Below are positions 32,148-44,160 of a stretch of 64,000 bases of DNA, in pieces. The translations under genes and the position numbers were made by a program. The first letter of the stretch is position 1. Each line of letters begins with the position of its first letter. The notes under the pieces were generated by a model. It was not told the origin of the DNA, did no database searches, and worked only from the letters and a program-made list of their open reading frames with translations. This DNA is from Amphiura filiformis (taxonomy: Eukaryota > Echinodermata > Ophiuroidea > Amphilepidida > Amphiuridae), in NCBI RefSeq assembly GCF_039555335.1, contig NC_092646.1, positions 31,998,880 to 32,062,879 of the forward strand, read 5' to 3'.

Positions 32148-32895
32148 GGGGACTCGATCTTTTGTGCGTAATTATAGAGGGCCAGGGGATTCACTCTATC
32201 ATTAAAAAAATTATTTGAAGAAGTCAAAGAGCCCTAGGAATAAAAACTGTAGTGTAATTCACGCCAGATACAATTTCTTTATACAACAAAAATGAATTTT
32301 TGTAATCGATCAAAAAACAAACGTTTTATATCAATTTTAAATTTAGCCTGAAGTCGTAAATATGGTACCTCTCGCCCTTTTTTAGGTCAAGGCTATTTTT
32401 ACCATTATGCAGCGAACCATTGTTGAAGCTATTTCACATACATGTGCAAAACATTCTAGAGAAAGAATGAGGACATATAGTGTTGAAATATCTTTTGTTG
32501 ATTTCGAATGATAATGTCATGAAGTCGTAAATTTTAAGGTCAAATTCCTGAAACCAAAACAAAACATTGCGACGCAGATAATTCCCGACTTACGCAATTT
32601 CATCATCACATCAGTGTCTTTAATATTTGTTTGAAACCTTTCCCAAATGCTACAAAACGTGTCTTTTTTTAGTAAACAAAAGGCGAAAGATGGCATTATA
32701 AGATTTATCTTTTATCATTACACTCATCCGCTCAACTGCCACGGTGGCCGAGCGGTAAAGCGGTAGACGCGTAATCGAAGGAAGTTTAGAATCGCTGGTT
32801 CAAGTCCCAACGAAGCCTGTGGAAACTTTTTTTCTTCAAAATTCATGATTGCATTCCGAAATGAGTCACTTGTCCGTAAATTATGTATAGTATCC
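32148..32895. mobile_element. Second TTAA-flanked segment (748 bp)
   Basis: It is bounded by TTAA at 32144-32147 and 32896-32899. The ends GGGGACT and, from the right, GGATACT are only weakly inverted. Sequence related to the outer flanks continues at 55775, where this insert is absent. It contains the tRNA-like sequence at 32738-32822. Confidence 0.45.
32738..32822 (+). tRNA. tRNA-Ser/Leu-like sequence, probably a pseudogene
   Basis: The A box TGGCCGAGCGGTAAAGCG and B box GGTTCAAGTCC are close to consensus. The length of about 85 nt and the long variable region fit a type II tRNA. CCACGG pairs with CCTGTGG to give most of an acceptor stem, and a T7 tract follows, as for Pol III termination. 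The T-stem and anticodon stem do not pair well, so it is probably inactive or SINE-derived. The anticodon is not called. Confidence 0.45.
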
Positions 32896-33130
32896 TTAAG
32901 CCCCAATTTCTATTTGTTCCTGTCCTGTTATGTTCAAACCAATTATACATGTATTTGTAGTTAAGGTAATCATGACCGCACATTTTATTTACACTGAACT
33001 TTTTAACATTTTCCTCATCATTTAGTATAATTTTATTGTTACCGAGTCTGTTTTGGATGGTGGATCAAATGAAGCGGAGTTGTGTGTCATTACAACGTAT
33101 AACATGGCACCAACACCATGAGCTTTTCGA
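32896..33130 (-). pseudogene. Antisense RT relic past the catalytic box
   Basis: Read on the - strand from 33130: GVGAMLYVVMTHNSASFDPPSKTDS, in pieces, corresponds to the region around and after the Y-A-D-D box (compare 20553-20620). It continues with NVKKFSVNKM in another frame. It is fragmentary. 55905-55956 plus 57514-57560 is the same stretch. Confidence 0.5.
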
Positions 33131-34342
33131 AAAGCAGCTTAGTATCAGTGACAAACTTAGTTTTCAGTTTTCTACTGGCCCTCGGGCCAGTGAAATAGCA
33201 AATCTACTGGCCCTGCAATAAATTTACTGGCCCAGCTTTTTCAATATATGCTCTACTGCAAAAAGTGCGGAACTACCAAACACCACATGTTACTTGTGTG
33301 TCCTTCCTTAATCTATTTCCAAAGATTCATCAAGTTTCAGGTATTCGGTATTGTTATCATCATAAGATAGAGCATGAAAGAGCTTGGAATTCAAGAATAA
33401 GAATTAATATACAAAACTAACTATAGGTTGCACACAGGTGACAAATGGAGCAGAAAGTGTGTCAAATTATGTCAATCACTGATTATATCTTGTCTCATAC
33501 TCTCATATTATGAGAACTGTTATATCAGGCTCAAATATCTAGTGGCCCGTCGGGTCAGCATTGTTGGAAGTTTAATTACTGGCCTGACGCAAAATCCACT
33601 GTCGCATGGGCCACCGCTTAAATCTGTCCCTGTAGTATATGTTCATATACATACATATCCGGGGGGGCTTGGGGCAGTCAGGGCACTCACACTAGCACTA
33701 GACTTTGCACATACCGCCACCGCCTCAACCGCCACTGCCTCAGCCACCACCTCGGCCATTCTGAACTCACACAACTGTAACTCCACTATCTTAGCTAATA
33801 AACAATTCTCCTTTGGATTTCAGTTAAGGCACACATTTATAGATACAAAATGACACCAAACACACTACAATACCTTTTGTTTTTAGATATAACAATTTGA
33901 ACGAGTCTCGATTTGGAAAAGCGTAACAAAACCACCTTTTTTGGGTGGAGAGTTCAAAACGTGTGGCCATAAATGGTCTGTACGCATCCGTGACCAAAAA
34001 AACAAGTAAAAAGGGGTGTTTTTTTAGGCAAGGCAAGTTACGCGCGTGGCGCATCTAAAACAATGATTTTCAAGAATAAGGGTAGTTTTCTGCAGCTGAA
34101 CAACCTGTTTAAGGGTACCTTTTCAAATTTTTACATGTTTTTATTTTTACCAGCCAAAAACTCATTAAGGGGGTAAATTCTAAGTTTGCTGATAGGGTTA
34201 AATTCGTTTAGGGGGTGTTTGAAAAACATTTGGTAACGCATGCGTACACTATCATACTTGAGTGGCCCCCCTAGGGATATTATTGGGTCCAACAATAGAA
34301 TTCTTAGCTAGATGTTTCTTTGATGGTTTTTTTTTAAATTTC
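33131..34342. other. Intergenic, no gene recognised
   Basis: The 141-codon open frame at 33428-33853 (+) has no recognisable domain, and its Ala/Thr-rich stretch comes from 'gccaccgcctc' simple repeats at 33712-33760. 33170-33240 repeats 'tactggccc'. I see no support for a gene. Confidence 0.45.
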
Positions 34343-35031
34343 ATATCATTCATATCATTCATTTCATTCATTTCATATTTATTTCATATTTATTTCACAT
34401 TTGTGGCCATAGGCCAAATTACAGAGAAATATTACAAATAATTATTAAAGATGCTTAGAATAACACACAAAATTAAAACCAATATGTAAAAATAAGTGTA
34501 CATCCATAGCAAAATGATGCACCCGCCGGCCACCACATGCGTCCCACCCCACACAACAGCCAGGAACAAACACCAGACCCATCCCAAGCGGAGGCCACCT
34601 CAAATCATCCGCAAGTTACATGGCCAAGGAATGTTCTCTGAACTCATGTGACCATGCGACCCAAGGATGACCTAAAGCGACCCCCACCCGAGACAAGTCC
34701 GGCATCTACTCCCAGCTACCATGTGAAATGAGACCCCCCCTCCGATATGGATGTACACAAATTGAGTGGGGCAATTAATGCATGTTTAAAAGTGTGACAT
34801 AAAAAGGGATAGGGCTCTGTTTGAAACGTTTTGTGTTGGCCCTGAGTTGTGTATGATCTTGAGCATTGCGCAGCATACTTCTGCCATGGACCGAGAATCT
34901 GGTGGGTGGTAATAAATGACTAGTCCTTAGACTGTCACTCAGTCCATTGGCAAACGTTTGGCAATGCAACCCTGTTTGCAAGCTTTTTAATATTGCACTG
35001 TTGTATTGACTTTGAATATGAGATGTATTTA
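34343..35031 (-). pseudogene. Antisense non-LTR element: RT C-terminus and 3' tail
   Basis: On the - strand 35031-34775 encodes SYSKSIQQCNIKKL-like text, then TSHLLPPTRFSVHGRS, MLRNAQDHTQLRANTKRF and SPIPFYVTLLN. This is the classic C-terminal end of CR1/L2-type ORF2. The 3' UTR runs on to about 34345 and ends in short AT-rich repeats (AAATATG/AATGA units, 34345-34405), as expected for a LINE tail. Its upstream half is at 38131-38290, separated by the 3.1 kb element at 35032-38127. Confidence 0.8.
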
Positions 35032-35746
35032 TGCACATATCAAATGCAACCCCGGCCCCTGGGGACCCGGGGATGGTCCGGGACTTGACATCATGTGACC
35101 CGGGATTGACTCAAAATGTGTCCCGGGGTGAGCCGGGTGTTGGCCGGGACTTGACGTCGGCCAAACCCCCGGGAAATTGGGCCGGGACTTTACCAGGTCG
35201 AGGGCCGGGATTATGTCGTAACTTACCCGGGGTTTTCCAACCAGTAAAATGAGCCGTGAACATGCCCGTGGGTTGCTAGTAAGGATGCCCGCATTTACGG
35301 GCCGGGGAATCCTATCACTTGGCCGTACTTGAGCCGTGGATGTATATTAATAATCCACATTAATGTTACTGTTCATATAAATCCATTCCAAAAACAAATC
35401 TTGGCTGTTGTTTCCAAATTTTGCAGTAGGCCATGTATCTGATATTTAGCGGGGCTCTAAAGTTAGCACGTTTAACCAGACCACACTGGCTTCTTGACAT
35501 GCATGTGCAAACGAGAGCCTGCTTTTTTTATGTTATTTTTTAAAAGTTTTAACCACCCGCCGAGAGGAAAGTTTTAAATTATTAGGCCTACACTAAAAAC
35601 AAAACTGACCGTGATACTTTTGTGACATCTGCGATCGACTGCTACATGGCCATAATACTTAATAGAGGACTATATAGGTAGTGTATACATGTCCTTTGTA
35701 AATTCTCCAGCTGTATTTTTCTTCTTTAAAAAATTATTATAGGTGT

Positions 35747-36530
35747 AGGGTAACTTGGGGCAAATTGGGACACAGGGTAATTTGGGACAGTGATTTCGGA
35801 AATACATTTATACCTTAAAATAGTCACATTTTGCCCATTTTTTCAACAAAATAACTTTGATATAATGTCTATTTATATTTCAAACCGTTTAAAAGTACCA
35901 TTCTTCATTAAACAGGAACTTCTGAGGGCCGTAAGCTTAACACATCAAAATAAGTATTCCATTTTTTTGTCATGTCTAAGCAGAGGTCACGACTTGTGGC
36001 TCAATATCTGAATCAATGGTCCGGATTAGTGTTTCTCAAATTAAAAAAATAACTTCTAAGCTACCCTTTCAATTAAATAAGACAAAAATTTGAACTTTTT
36101 TCTTCGAAAATTATAAGAAAAGCTTTCTTTTAGAAATATGCCAAATTGGGGTAAAATGGGACGCCATTGATTTACTGTGTGCTAACTCAAACTGTCCCAT
36201 TTTGCCCCAACAAAAAAAGTCCCATAGTAAATCAATGGCGTCCCATTTTACCCCAGCTGTCCCATTTTACCCCAGCCTCTGTTACAGAAAAATCTTGCAG
36301 TGGGGTAAAATGGGACGCCTTAAAGACACCTTAATAAAATAATGAAGCCGGAAGCCGACCGGCACCAATTTTTATGAAACGTAAGTCTACTAGACTCTTG
36401 GCGATGTACATTTTGTTTTGTAGTGGTCACTTGTCGCAAGTTGCCGGGTATTAGTATTATAGCCGAGTAAAATCTGGTGGGGCAAAATGGGACATTAGGT
36501 GGACCAATTTGCCCCACTTCCCCCTATGAT
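35747..36530. mobile_element. Nested element with GGGGCAAATTGG ends
   Basis: GGGTAACTTGGGGCAAATTGG-like text at 35750-35772 is complemented by CCAATTTGCCCCACTTCCCC at 36505-36524. Internally, a 100 bp hairpin carries GGGACGCCATTGATTTACT and complement (36159-36245). The phrase 'tcccattttacccc' recurs several times. It is non-coding. Confidence 0.6.
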
Positions 36531-37173
36531 ATAAAAATTGAATTTAATGTCTTGTGTAAATATACAGCTTTTCAAAACTACATTATATTTTCATGATGGA
36601 GCGTTTAACAATATTAAAATCACAAATCTTTGAAAGGATGTTTTAAACAATATCCAAAATGGCAACCTCGTGAAACAAAATATTTAATAACTTGTGCGCC
36701 AAAAGTTTGATAGATGGTCATCATTGATTTTAAACAAGATACAAGGTAGACCTATATTTGGATGGGGTGTGGGCCTTTACAGAATAGCCTAATTATAATT
36801 GAAGTAATGTTGCATTTTGGATTGATATCAAAAAATTCATATATAGGCCTATAATATTATATGCTTAAAATGTTTATGCAAAGATCGAACATTCGACACT
36901 CCCGTATCCTGGACAGATGTAAATGTAGTGATCTGTTTCTTTCATATCTTTGATGTTTTAATCGTATAGACCTACATGTCGGCCCTATATCAATACGGTA
37001 TTCCTGGTTCATTCCTTGCATTTTCCGACCCGCCATTCATGTATTCCTAAAATTGTGCAATTTGATATGTACATGTACTTAATGTAGTGAATTTTAATGT
37101 ATTGGTTATTTGTTGATGTTTTAAATGTTTAAACGGTGTTTACACTGAGTTTTGTAACCCAGGCAAAAGAAGT

Positions 37174-37197
37174 TTTAATAAATAAATAAATAAAATA
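37174..37197. repeat. (AAAT)n microsatellite
   Basis: About five AAAT units following 'agttttaat', plausibly a decayed LINE tail. Confidence 0.8.
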
Positions 37198-38130
37198 TTT
37201 AAAACAAGCATGCATAATTATCAAATATAGTGATGGCACACAGGGATCCCCCTCTTGTCCCGTTCCCCCTGTCACTGTAAAGCATTAAAAAAATACACGA
37301 AATGACTAAGTGGGAAAGTCGGGTGACTGGGGTCCAACATTGATATATGCAAAGTAAAATTCCTTCGACGGTGTGCTCGTCCGAAAAGGGGTCGCTAGGC
37401 ATAATAGACAGTTAGTCAGTCCGAAAGTGGAAATTTCACTTCTGAATGTTAGACACACTCTTAACTTCAATACTTATGTCCGAATCTGAAACATGGATAT
37501 AGTTTCCTTCTAACTATACGTGTGTTCATAATCGGCATAGGGGTAAACTGTGCACGTTGAAGCCCGTGCATTAATACTCAAACAGTAAAGCAAGTAGGCC
37601 TAAACCTAATATATTATATAGGAAGGGAAAGAATTACGCTGCTCTGCGCTAGTGACGAGAATCTAGGTAGCCTAATTTCGTTTATCGTTTTAGATGTTCC
37701 GCAACAAGGTGAGTAACTGACGTATTTGCAATGGAACACACATGTAGGCATATATTTGAAGCGTGTGAATCCACCAGCATCATAATTATCCAGAGCTCGG
37801 CAGTCCATTGAAGACACACCTGCCAAATTTGGAGCCCGCATGACCAGTGTGATGACAAGATTGCCGCGATATTAAAACCATATTAAGATCCAGGACTATA
37901 TCCGATGCTCAGGGCCGGGAACTTGGGCCGAGGAATACCCGGGGTTTGCATCGGTTTGCATCGGATATTTGCCCCGGGGGCCGGGGAGTGGCTGAGAGTT
38001 TTGCCCGGGTGGGTCCGGGACTGGCCAGGTGTTTACCCGGGACTTGAACTTTAAAACCCAAAATCCACGGCCCACGACCCGGCCATCCCCGGGTCCCCAG
38101 GGGCCGGGATTGCATTTGATATGTGCATTA

Positions 38131-38295
38131 TAACCAAGTATGGTTCTAATTGCCCTTCTTTGTACATTTTGTGTATGCGCTCAAGATCACTAGCTTGTTT
38201 ACATGTAGCTTTGCCAATGACATTAGACATTTCATTAGACAACTTCACAGCCATTAGCATGATTAGAAAGGACCACAGTAGCATTATGTTTATAA
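38131..38295 (-). pseudogene. Upstream half of the antisense RT relic
   Basis: On the - strand SDLERI...YKEGQLEP-type text (in shifted frames LERI...RRAIRTI) is followed to the left by the 3.1 kb insertion and then by the C-terminus at 34775-35031. 'aacttcacagccattagcatgattagaaaggacca' at 38237 is the flanking gene-unit text also seen before D and G. Confidence 0.65.
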
Positions 38296-38299
38296 GGCA

Positions 38300-38525
38300 A
38301 AAAAAAAAGGTTCGTCTCAAAGCTTGCGATTTGACAAAAAAGAAATGCAGAAATTTTTTTTATTTCAAAAAAAAATTTTTTATAGTTTTTTCAGAAAAAT
38401 CAGCGAAAATCAGACTTTTTTCTCAAAATACAATGAAAAAAAGTCAGAATAAAAAAAAAAAAAAAAAAATCGCATTTCGCATTTGTTTTAAATTTCTCGT
38501 GAGCTTTGAGACAAACCTTTTTTTG
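38300..38525. mobile_element. A/T-tract foldback
   Basis: AAAAAAGGTTCGTCTCAAAG at 38306 is complemented by CTTTGAGACAAACCTTTTTT at about 38503-38523. The interior consists of A and T tracts. Confidence 0.65.
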
Positions 38526-38533
38526 TGGCCTAA

Positions 38534-38696
38534 TCAGAGATGCCACTCACTTTCACTCAAAAAACCTGAAAACCTGAAAAAAAAAAGGTGTGAATGCGGG
38601 CCAAAAAGCCACAAAATGGGCTGAAAGTAAATAAAAGCTCGGAAATTTTGACTCGCACCTGAATTCAGGTTAAAACCTGAAAAGTGGCATCTCTGA
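38534..38696. mobile_element. Tiny MITE TCAGAGATGCCACT, TAA duplication (163 bp)
   Basis: TCAGAGATGCCACT and AGTGGCATCTCTGA terminate the element, with 'ttcaggt' and 'acctgaa' further in. TAA is at 38531-38533 and 38697-38699. It lies about 50 bp before the gene F splice acceptor. Confidence 0.85.
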
Positions 38697-38699
38697 TAA

Positions 38700-38910
38700 T
38701 ACACAGACAAACTATAATTTCAAAATATCATTCTTTTTCTTTCAGATGCTGTGAATATTAGTCAATGTGGAGTATAATCACCACCAGGATACAGGTACCA
38801 ACACTTAATTTGTCTTGTCCGATTCTTTACTGAAGACATCTGGGAAATATTTGACTTGGTCCATGCTGAATATAGAATTATATTTATATCTACCCCAGAA
38901 CACATTTAAA
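38700..38910 (+). promoter_or_regulatory. Gene F 3' splice site and leader
   Basis: The acceptor TTTCAG ends at 38745. The exon opens ATG CTG TGA (38746-38754). The leader is of the D/G type ('gacatctgggaaatatttgac'). The tiny MITE replaces the upstream intron text present in D and G. Confidence 0.6.
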
Positions 38911-39645
38911 ATGAATGTAAGACTTTTAAAACCATATACTTGTAGATTTTGTAAAATCTACTTCTATTCTTTGAATAGATTGAAAGGACACGTTGACAGA
39001 CATATGATCAAATATGTTAGAGCTGATAGAATAAAAAAGACCAGAGAGACACTTTTTCGGTGTAAATATCATCAGAAATCTGTCAATCTAAAAGGACACA
39101 CGTACACCAAAACTCGCATCAAAAGGAAGGCTTATCAGTGCGAGTATTGTCAGAAAAGTTTCAAGAAAAGTAGTAATCTCAAACAACACATCAGAACTCA
39201 CACTAAAGAGAAACCCTACCAGTGTGAGTATTGCCAGAAATGTTTTACACAGAATAGTAATCTGACAGCACACATCGGAACTCATACCAAAGAGAAACCC
39301 TACCAGTGTGAGTATTGCCAGAAATGTTTTACGCTATCTGCTACTCTTAAACGTCACATCAGAACTCACACCAAAGAGAAACCTTATCAGTGTAAATATT
39401 GTCAGAAATGCTTTACACAATATTGGCATCTTCAAAGCCACATCAGAACTCACACCAAAGAGAAACCCTATCAGTGTGAATATTGTCGAAACTGTTTTGC
39501 ACACCCAAGTAATCTCAACAGACATATCAAAATTCACACGAAAGAGAAACCACATCAGTGCCAGTATTGTCGGAACTGCTTTAGAGAATCGGGTGCTCTC
39601 AACAGACACATCAGCAGAACTCATACTAAAGAGAAACCCTATTAG
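38911..39645 (+). CDS. Gene F: six-finger C2H2 protein (244 aa), prematurely stopped
   Basis: ATG 38911 gives M-N-V-R-L-L-K-P-Y-T and the N-terminal finger CRFCKIYFYSLNRLKGH. The basic spacer ends in TKTRIKRKAY, with a changed first linker. Six array fingers follow: KKSSNLKQH, TQNSNLTAH, TLSATLKRH, TQYWHLQSH, AHPSNLNRH and RESGALNRH (ending HISRTH). The frame stops at TAG 39643-39645, where the family codon is CAG. Coding beyond the stop remains in the same frame for over 80 codons and contains three further stops, so this is a truncated gene or an early pseudogene. The truncated protein keeps six intact fingers and could still bind DNA. Confidence 0.78.
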   Translation: MNVRLLKPYTCRFCKIYFYSLNRLKGHVDRHMIKYVRADRIKKTRETLFRCKYHQKSVNLKGHTYTKTRIKRKAYQCEYCQKSFKKSSNLKQHIRTHTKEKPYQCEYCQKCFTQNSNLTAHIGTHTKEKPYQCEYCQKCFTLSATLKRHIRTHTKEKPYQCKYCQKCFTQYWHLQSHIRTHTKEKPYQCEYCRNCFAHPSNLNRHIKIHTKEKPHQCQYCRNCFRESGALNRHISRTHTKEKPY

Positions 39646-40131
<486 letters not shown>

Positions 40132-40548
40132 GTGGCTGTGCAATAATTATGAGCCCTAGGGAGGGTAAAATTTGGGGGGGCAAGACATTTTGGTGAGCCG
40201 AAAGGGGAAGCAATTTTGGCAAGCCGAGAGGGGAGGGGGGGCAAGCGATTTTTGGCACGCATTCATGGAGCGCCTTTTTAATAAATTAAAAAGGCTTAGG
40301 AAAACAGTACGGAAACGCTTAGATATGAAAATTTTCATGCGCTCGCAACATATAGCTAGACCATTTAAGGTTTGCAATTTGGGATCCAAAAAATTTGGCA
40401 TGTTCAAGGGGGGGGGCAAAGAATTTTGGGCGGGCCGAGAGGGGGGGGCAAACGATTTTGGGCGTGCCGAGAGGGGCGGGCAAGTGATTTTTGGCGAGCG
40501 GTTTGGAAATTTTACCTCCGGGGGGGCTCATAATTGTTGCACAGCCCC
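40132..40548. mobile_element. MITE of GGGGCTGTGCAATAATTAT family, TTA duplication
   Basis: Left GTGGCTGTGCAATAATTAT and right ATAATTGTTGCACAGCCCC. TTA is at 40129-40131 and 40549-40551. It splits the gene F 3' region. The structure is the same as 30131-30547. Confidence 0.88.
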
Positions 40549-40551
40549 TTA

Positions 40552-40790
40552 ATACTCACGTGGTCTACTCTTAAAGATCATAATCAGAACTCTTACTAAT
40601 GAAAAAGCCTATCAGTGTGAGCATTGTCAAAACTCACACTGAAGCCAAATCCTATTGCAAGGAATAATCTTCAGCGCCCCATGGAAATTGTGGAGGAAAT
40701 TAAAACTAGATTTGTAGCAGAATATATACAAATTGGTGCCACTGCTGACTGTTCTATGCCATTTCTGGAACGCAATAAAGTTAAAAGGAT
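40552..40790 (+). other. Remainder of gene F 3' UTR
   Basis: 'ctcacgtggtctactcttaa' through 'atacaaattggtgccac' matches 9285-9500 and 26345-26575. Confidence 0.65.
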
Positions 40791-40794
40791 CAGA

Positions 40795-42800
40795 TAGTGA
40801 CAATCCTGTCAACCTCATACACAGCTGTGCATGGTCTACTGGAAGGATCGATATACTGCACATTGTATATAGGCCTCCACCTTTGCTGCTACAACGGGAA
40901 CCGAACTTCCCACCCATACACACACTCAGGCCCGTACGCAGGACTTTTTTTTGGGTGGGGGGGGGTGCTGATTTTGATGAAGTGTACCTTTTTCCAAAGG
41001 GGGGGGGGGTTGTGAAAAAAGTACTTTCCAAAATTTGGACCTTTTTTGACACAAAAAGCGTGTTAGGGGTGATGCAATAATTATGTGTACCCGGGTGGTG
41101 AATTATAGGGGGGGCAAAGATTTTTGGCAGGCCAAAGGGGGGGGCAAGCATTTTTGGCAGGTCCAAAGGGACACATAATTATGTGTACCGGGGTGAATTC
41201 TCAAAATGGTCTGCCAAAATCGCTTGTTCCCCCCTTTGGCCGTGCCAAAAACCTTTGCCCCCCCTTTGACGCGTGCCAAAAACCTTTGCCCCCTTTGACG
41301 TGCCAAAAATCTTTGCCCCCCTTACACATGCAAGATTTTGGGAACCCGAATTTAAAATCTTAAATTGTCTTATTATATAATGCAAAAGGAAATTTTGTAT
41401 ATTTGAACGTGTCCCTAACGTTTTCCTACGCCATTTTAGGGCGTAATATATAGAAACGGTGCCCAAAATATCTTTGCCAAAAATTGCTTGCCCCCTTTCG
41501 ACCTGCCAAAATCGCTTGACCTCCCTTTGACCTGCCAAAAATGCATGCCCCCCTTTGGCCTGCCAAAAATCTTTGCCCCCTATAATTCACCACCCCTTGG
41601 TACACATAATTATGTGTAGGTGGGGGGTGAATCTCAAAATGGTCTGCCAAAATCGCTTGCCCCCCCTTTGGCCGTGCCAAAAAAACCTTTTCCCCCCCCT
41701 TTCGACGTGCCAAAAATCCTTTGCCCCCCCTTTTGACGTGCCAAAAATCTTTGCCCCCCTTACACATGCAAGATTTTGCATATTTGAACGTGTTCGTAAC
41801 GTTTTCCTACGCCTTTTTAGGGCGTAATATAGAAACGGTGCCCAAAATATCTGTGCCAATTAACCGCACTTCCCACCCATACACACACTCAGGCCCGTAC
41901 TCAGGACTTTTTTTTTGGTGGGGGGGGGTGCTGATTTTGATGAAGTGTACCTTTTTCCAAAGGGGGGGAGGTTGTGAAAAAAGTACTTTCCAAAATTTGG
42001 ACCTTTTTGACACAAAAAGCGTGTTAGGGGTGATGCAATAATTATGTATACCCTGGGGTGGTGAATTAATGGGGGGGCAAAGATTTTTGGCAGGCCAAAA
42101 GGGGGGGCAAGCATTTTTAGCAGGTCAAAAGGAGGTCAAGTGATTTTGGCAGGTCAAAAGGGTGTCAAGCAATTTTTGGCAAAGATATTTTGGGCACCGT
42201 TTCTATATATTACGCCCTAAAAAGGCGTAGGAAAACGCTAGGGGGGGGGGGCAAAGATTTTTGGGCACGTAAAAGGGGGGGGCTAGCGATTTTTGGCAGA
42301 CCATTTTGAGAATTCACCCCCATAATTATTGCACCACCCCTGGGTGGTGTAATAATTATGTGTACGGGGGGGGGGCGAATTCTCAAAATGGTCGGCCAAA
42401 AATCGCTTGCCCCCCCCTTTTGGCCTTTCAAAAAATGCTTTGCCCCCCCCCTTTTGACGTGCCAAAAATCTTTGCCCACCCTTACACATGCAAGATTTTG
42501 GGGAACCCAAATTTAAAACCTTAAATTGTCTTAACATATAATGCGAGCGCACCGAGCAGGAAATTTTGCATATTTGAACGTGTTCGTAACGTTTTCCTAC
42601 GCCTTTTAGGGCGTAATATAGAAACAGTGCCCAAAATATCTGTGCCAAAATTGCTTGCCCCCCTTTCGACCTGCCAAAATCGCTTGACCCCCCTTTCGAC
42701 CTGCCAAAAATGCTTGCCCCCCTTTTGGCCTGCCAAAAATCTTTGCCCCCCCTATAATTCACCCCGGGGTACACATAATTATTGCACCACCGCTTAGTGT
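40795..42800. repeat. Nested MITE array with a ~960 bp duplication
   Basis: R1 repeat text (40795-41075) leads into successive copies and half-copies of the GGGGTGGTGCAATAATTAT family. The block 'cccatacacacactcaggcccgtac' to 'gcgtgttaggggtgatgcaa' appears at 40912-41080 and again at 41875-42040, so about 960 bp was duplicated. Many short overlapping frames here derive from the 'gccaaaaatcgcttgcccc' modules and are not genes. Confidence 0.65.
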
Positions 42801-44160
42801 GACACTGCATCGATGTATCCTTTTGGGTCCATGCTTTGGTTCCCTGCTGGCCAGTTGGAACAACCCCTGGGATAACCCCCGGGGGGGTCACTCCCATTGT
42901 GGCCTGTACACCATCCGTGATAATCAACTTTTGAAATATGATCACATATTTTTGGCACCAGGGGACCCCCAAAATGACAAAATCAAACTTCCGGTTGAAT
43001 AAATGACCAACTTTGGGGGGCTCATTACTTAAAAAGGAAAACAGACATAAGGTTAGCTAGAATCCAAGATTGCAGCTTTATATCTGTTCAGAACAGGAAG
43101 TTACAATGTATGAGCTACCAAAGTTGGTAAAATCACCAATGACACTCGCGAGTGCCAAAAAGGGGGGGGGGGGCCAAACTTCAAATGGCCATTTCTTAAA
43201 AACGACATGGCCTATGAGGCCAAATTTTTGTATGGGTTCATTGTGGCCAGATAAGATTACTCTGATGGAATTTCATCAAAATCTGAGAGTGTCTCCTGGG
43301 GACCCCTGGTTGATTTGATATGGACTGACCCACATGTTTCTCGTCCGGGTTTTAAAAAAGGAGGAAGAGGGGCTTGAGGCCCATTTTATTTTATTGTTCT
43401 GGTAGGTACGCCACCGCTAGTGATCACAGAACCATTCAGAATTGTTTCTTGCATATTAGCAAGGCTATAAAAAACATCTCAACTTCCAAGAAATCTTTCT
43501 TCAAAAGTTTTGACTGAATTTTAAAAAACTGAAAATAAATTTGAAGCGGCCTCAAAAAAGAAGCGGGAGGGGATGACCCGGGGGGATGAGAAACATATTT
43601 TATTTTTATTCGGCCTTATGATCTTCCGTGCAGTAGAAAGTGAAAAATCCGAAATGTTACTCAAATTTGGTCCAACTTTGGCCTAAATGTAACACAAAAC
43701 TCGAAAATGTAACATGGTAAAACTTGCACAGTGTTATACTGTGTAGTTTTCCGATGATGAAAAAAATCAAAGTATTCATCGAAAAAATCCAAGAAATTGT
43801 GAATCCTGCGATGAAATTTATACCTCAAAATGTTCCAGAATTGTCAACTTGCCTAAAAATTTCGATGATCAAAAACATGTGCGCTGAAAAATGTCATTAT
43901 TTTCCTTATCTCTTCACCGATTTTCAAGGTTTAAAAAACTTCGTGTAGATTGCCATTTTGTCTAAATGCGAGTAGAAAGTTTTCAGATTCAAAACATCAT
44001 TCAACCCTCAAAGACCTTTCTAAAATCCCCGTGCCGAACACACGAAGATCAAAAGTTCGGCTGGCCATTCGGCAAACATCGGCAGGATCTCGCTGAGTCA
44101 ACTGTGATTGGTCCAGTGGCTGGAGCATGCGTGAGTATATTTAACAAGCATTTGGATACA
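42801..44160. other. Repeat-rich intergenic
   Basis: 42870-42960 shares 'gggggtcactcccattgtgg' text with 51717-51760. 43333-43619 is a partial reverse copy of the MITE at 12614-12992. The 74-codon frame at 43724-43948 has no recognisable domain. No gene supported. Confidence 0.45.

Larger units (their letters stand above)
35032..38127. mobile_element. 3.1 kb TIR element with GC-rich CCCGGGACTTG subrepeats
   Basis: TGCACATATCAAATGCAA at the left is complemented at the right end. The match extends about 45 bp with one change through CCCGGCCCCTGGGGACCCGG. TTA lies at 35029-35031 and 38128-38130. The host RT relic rejoins exactly when one TTA is removed, as the intact copy at 14440-14645 shows. 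The GC-rich ends carry many CCGGGACTTG-like subrepeats. The interior is AT-rich with no transposase. It contains a nested 'cccattttgcccc' element (about 35747-36530), and (AAAT)n with possible LINE 3' text at 36880-37196. PIF/Harbinger-like by target site (inference). Confidence 0.88.

Noticed and set aside
33428-33853. 141-codon + strand frame
   Set aside because: No domain, low-complexity Ala/Thr stretch from simple repeats, and no splice or family context.
38411-38475. Long A-tract that might mark a processed pseudogene
   Set aside because: It is inside a foldback with a matching T-rich arm, and no upstream gene copy is present.
40627-41767. Several 100-180 codon frames rich in CQKSLPP or GGQAILA
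   Set aside because: They come from 'tgccaaaaatcgcttgcccc' modules of MITEs on either strand. No conserved protein.
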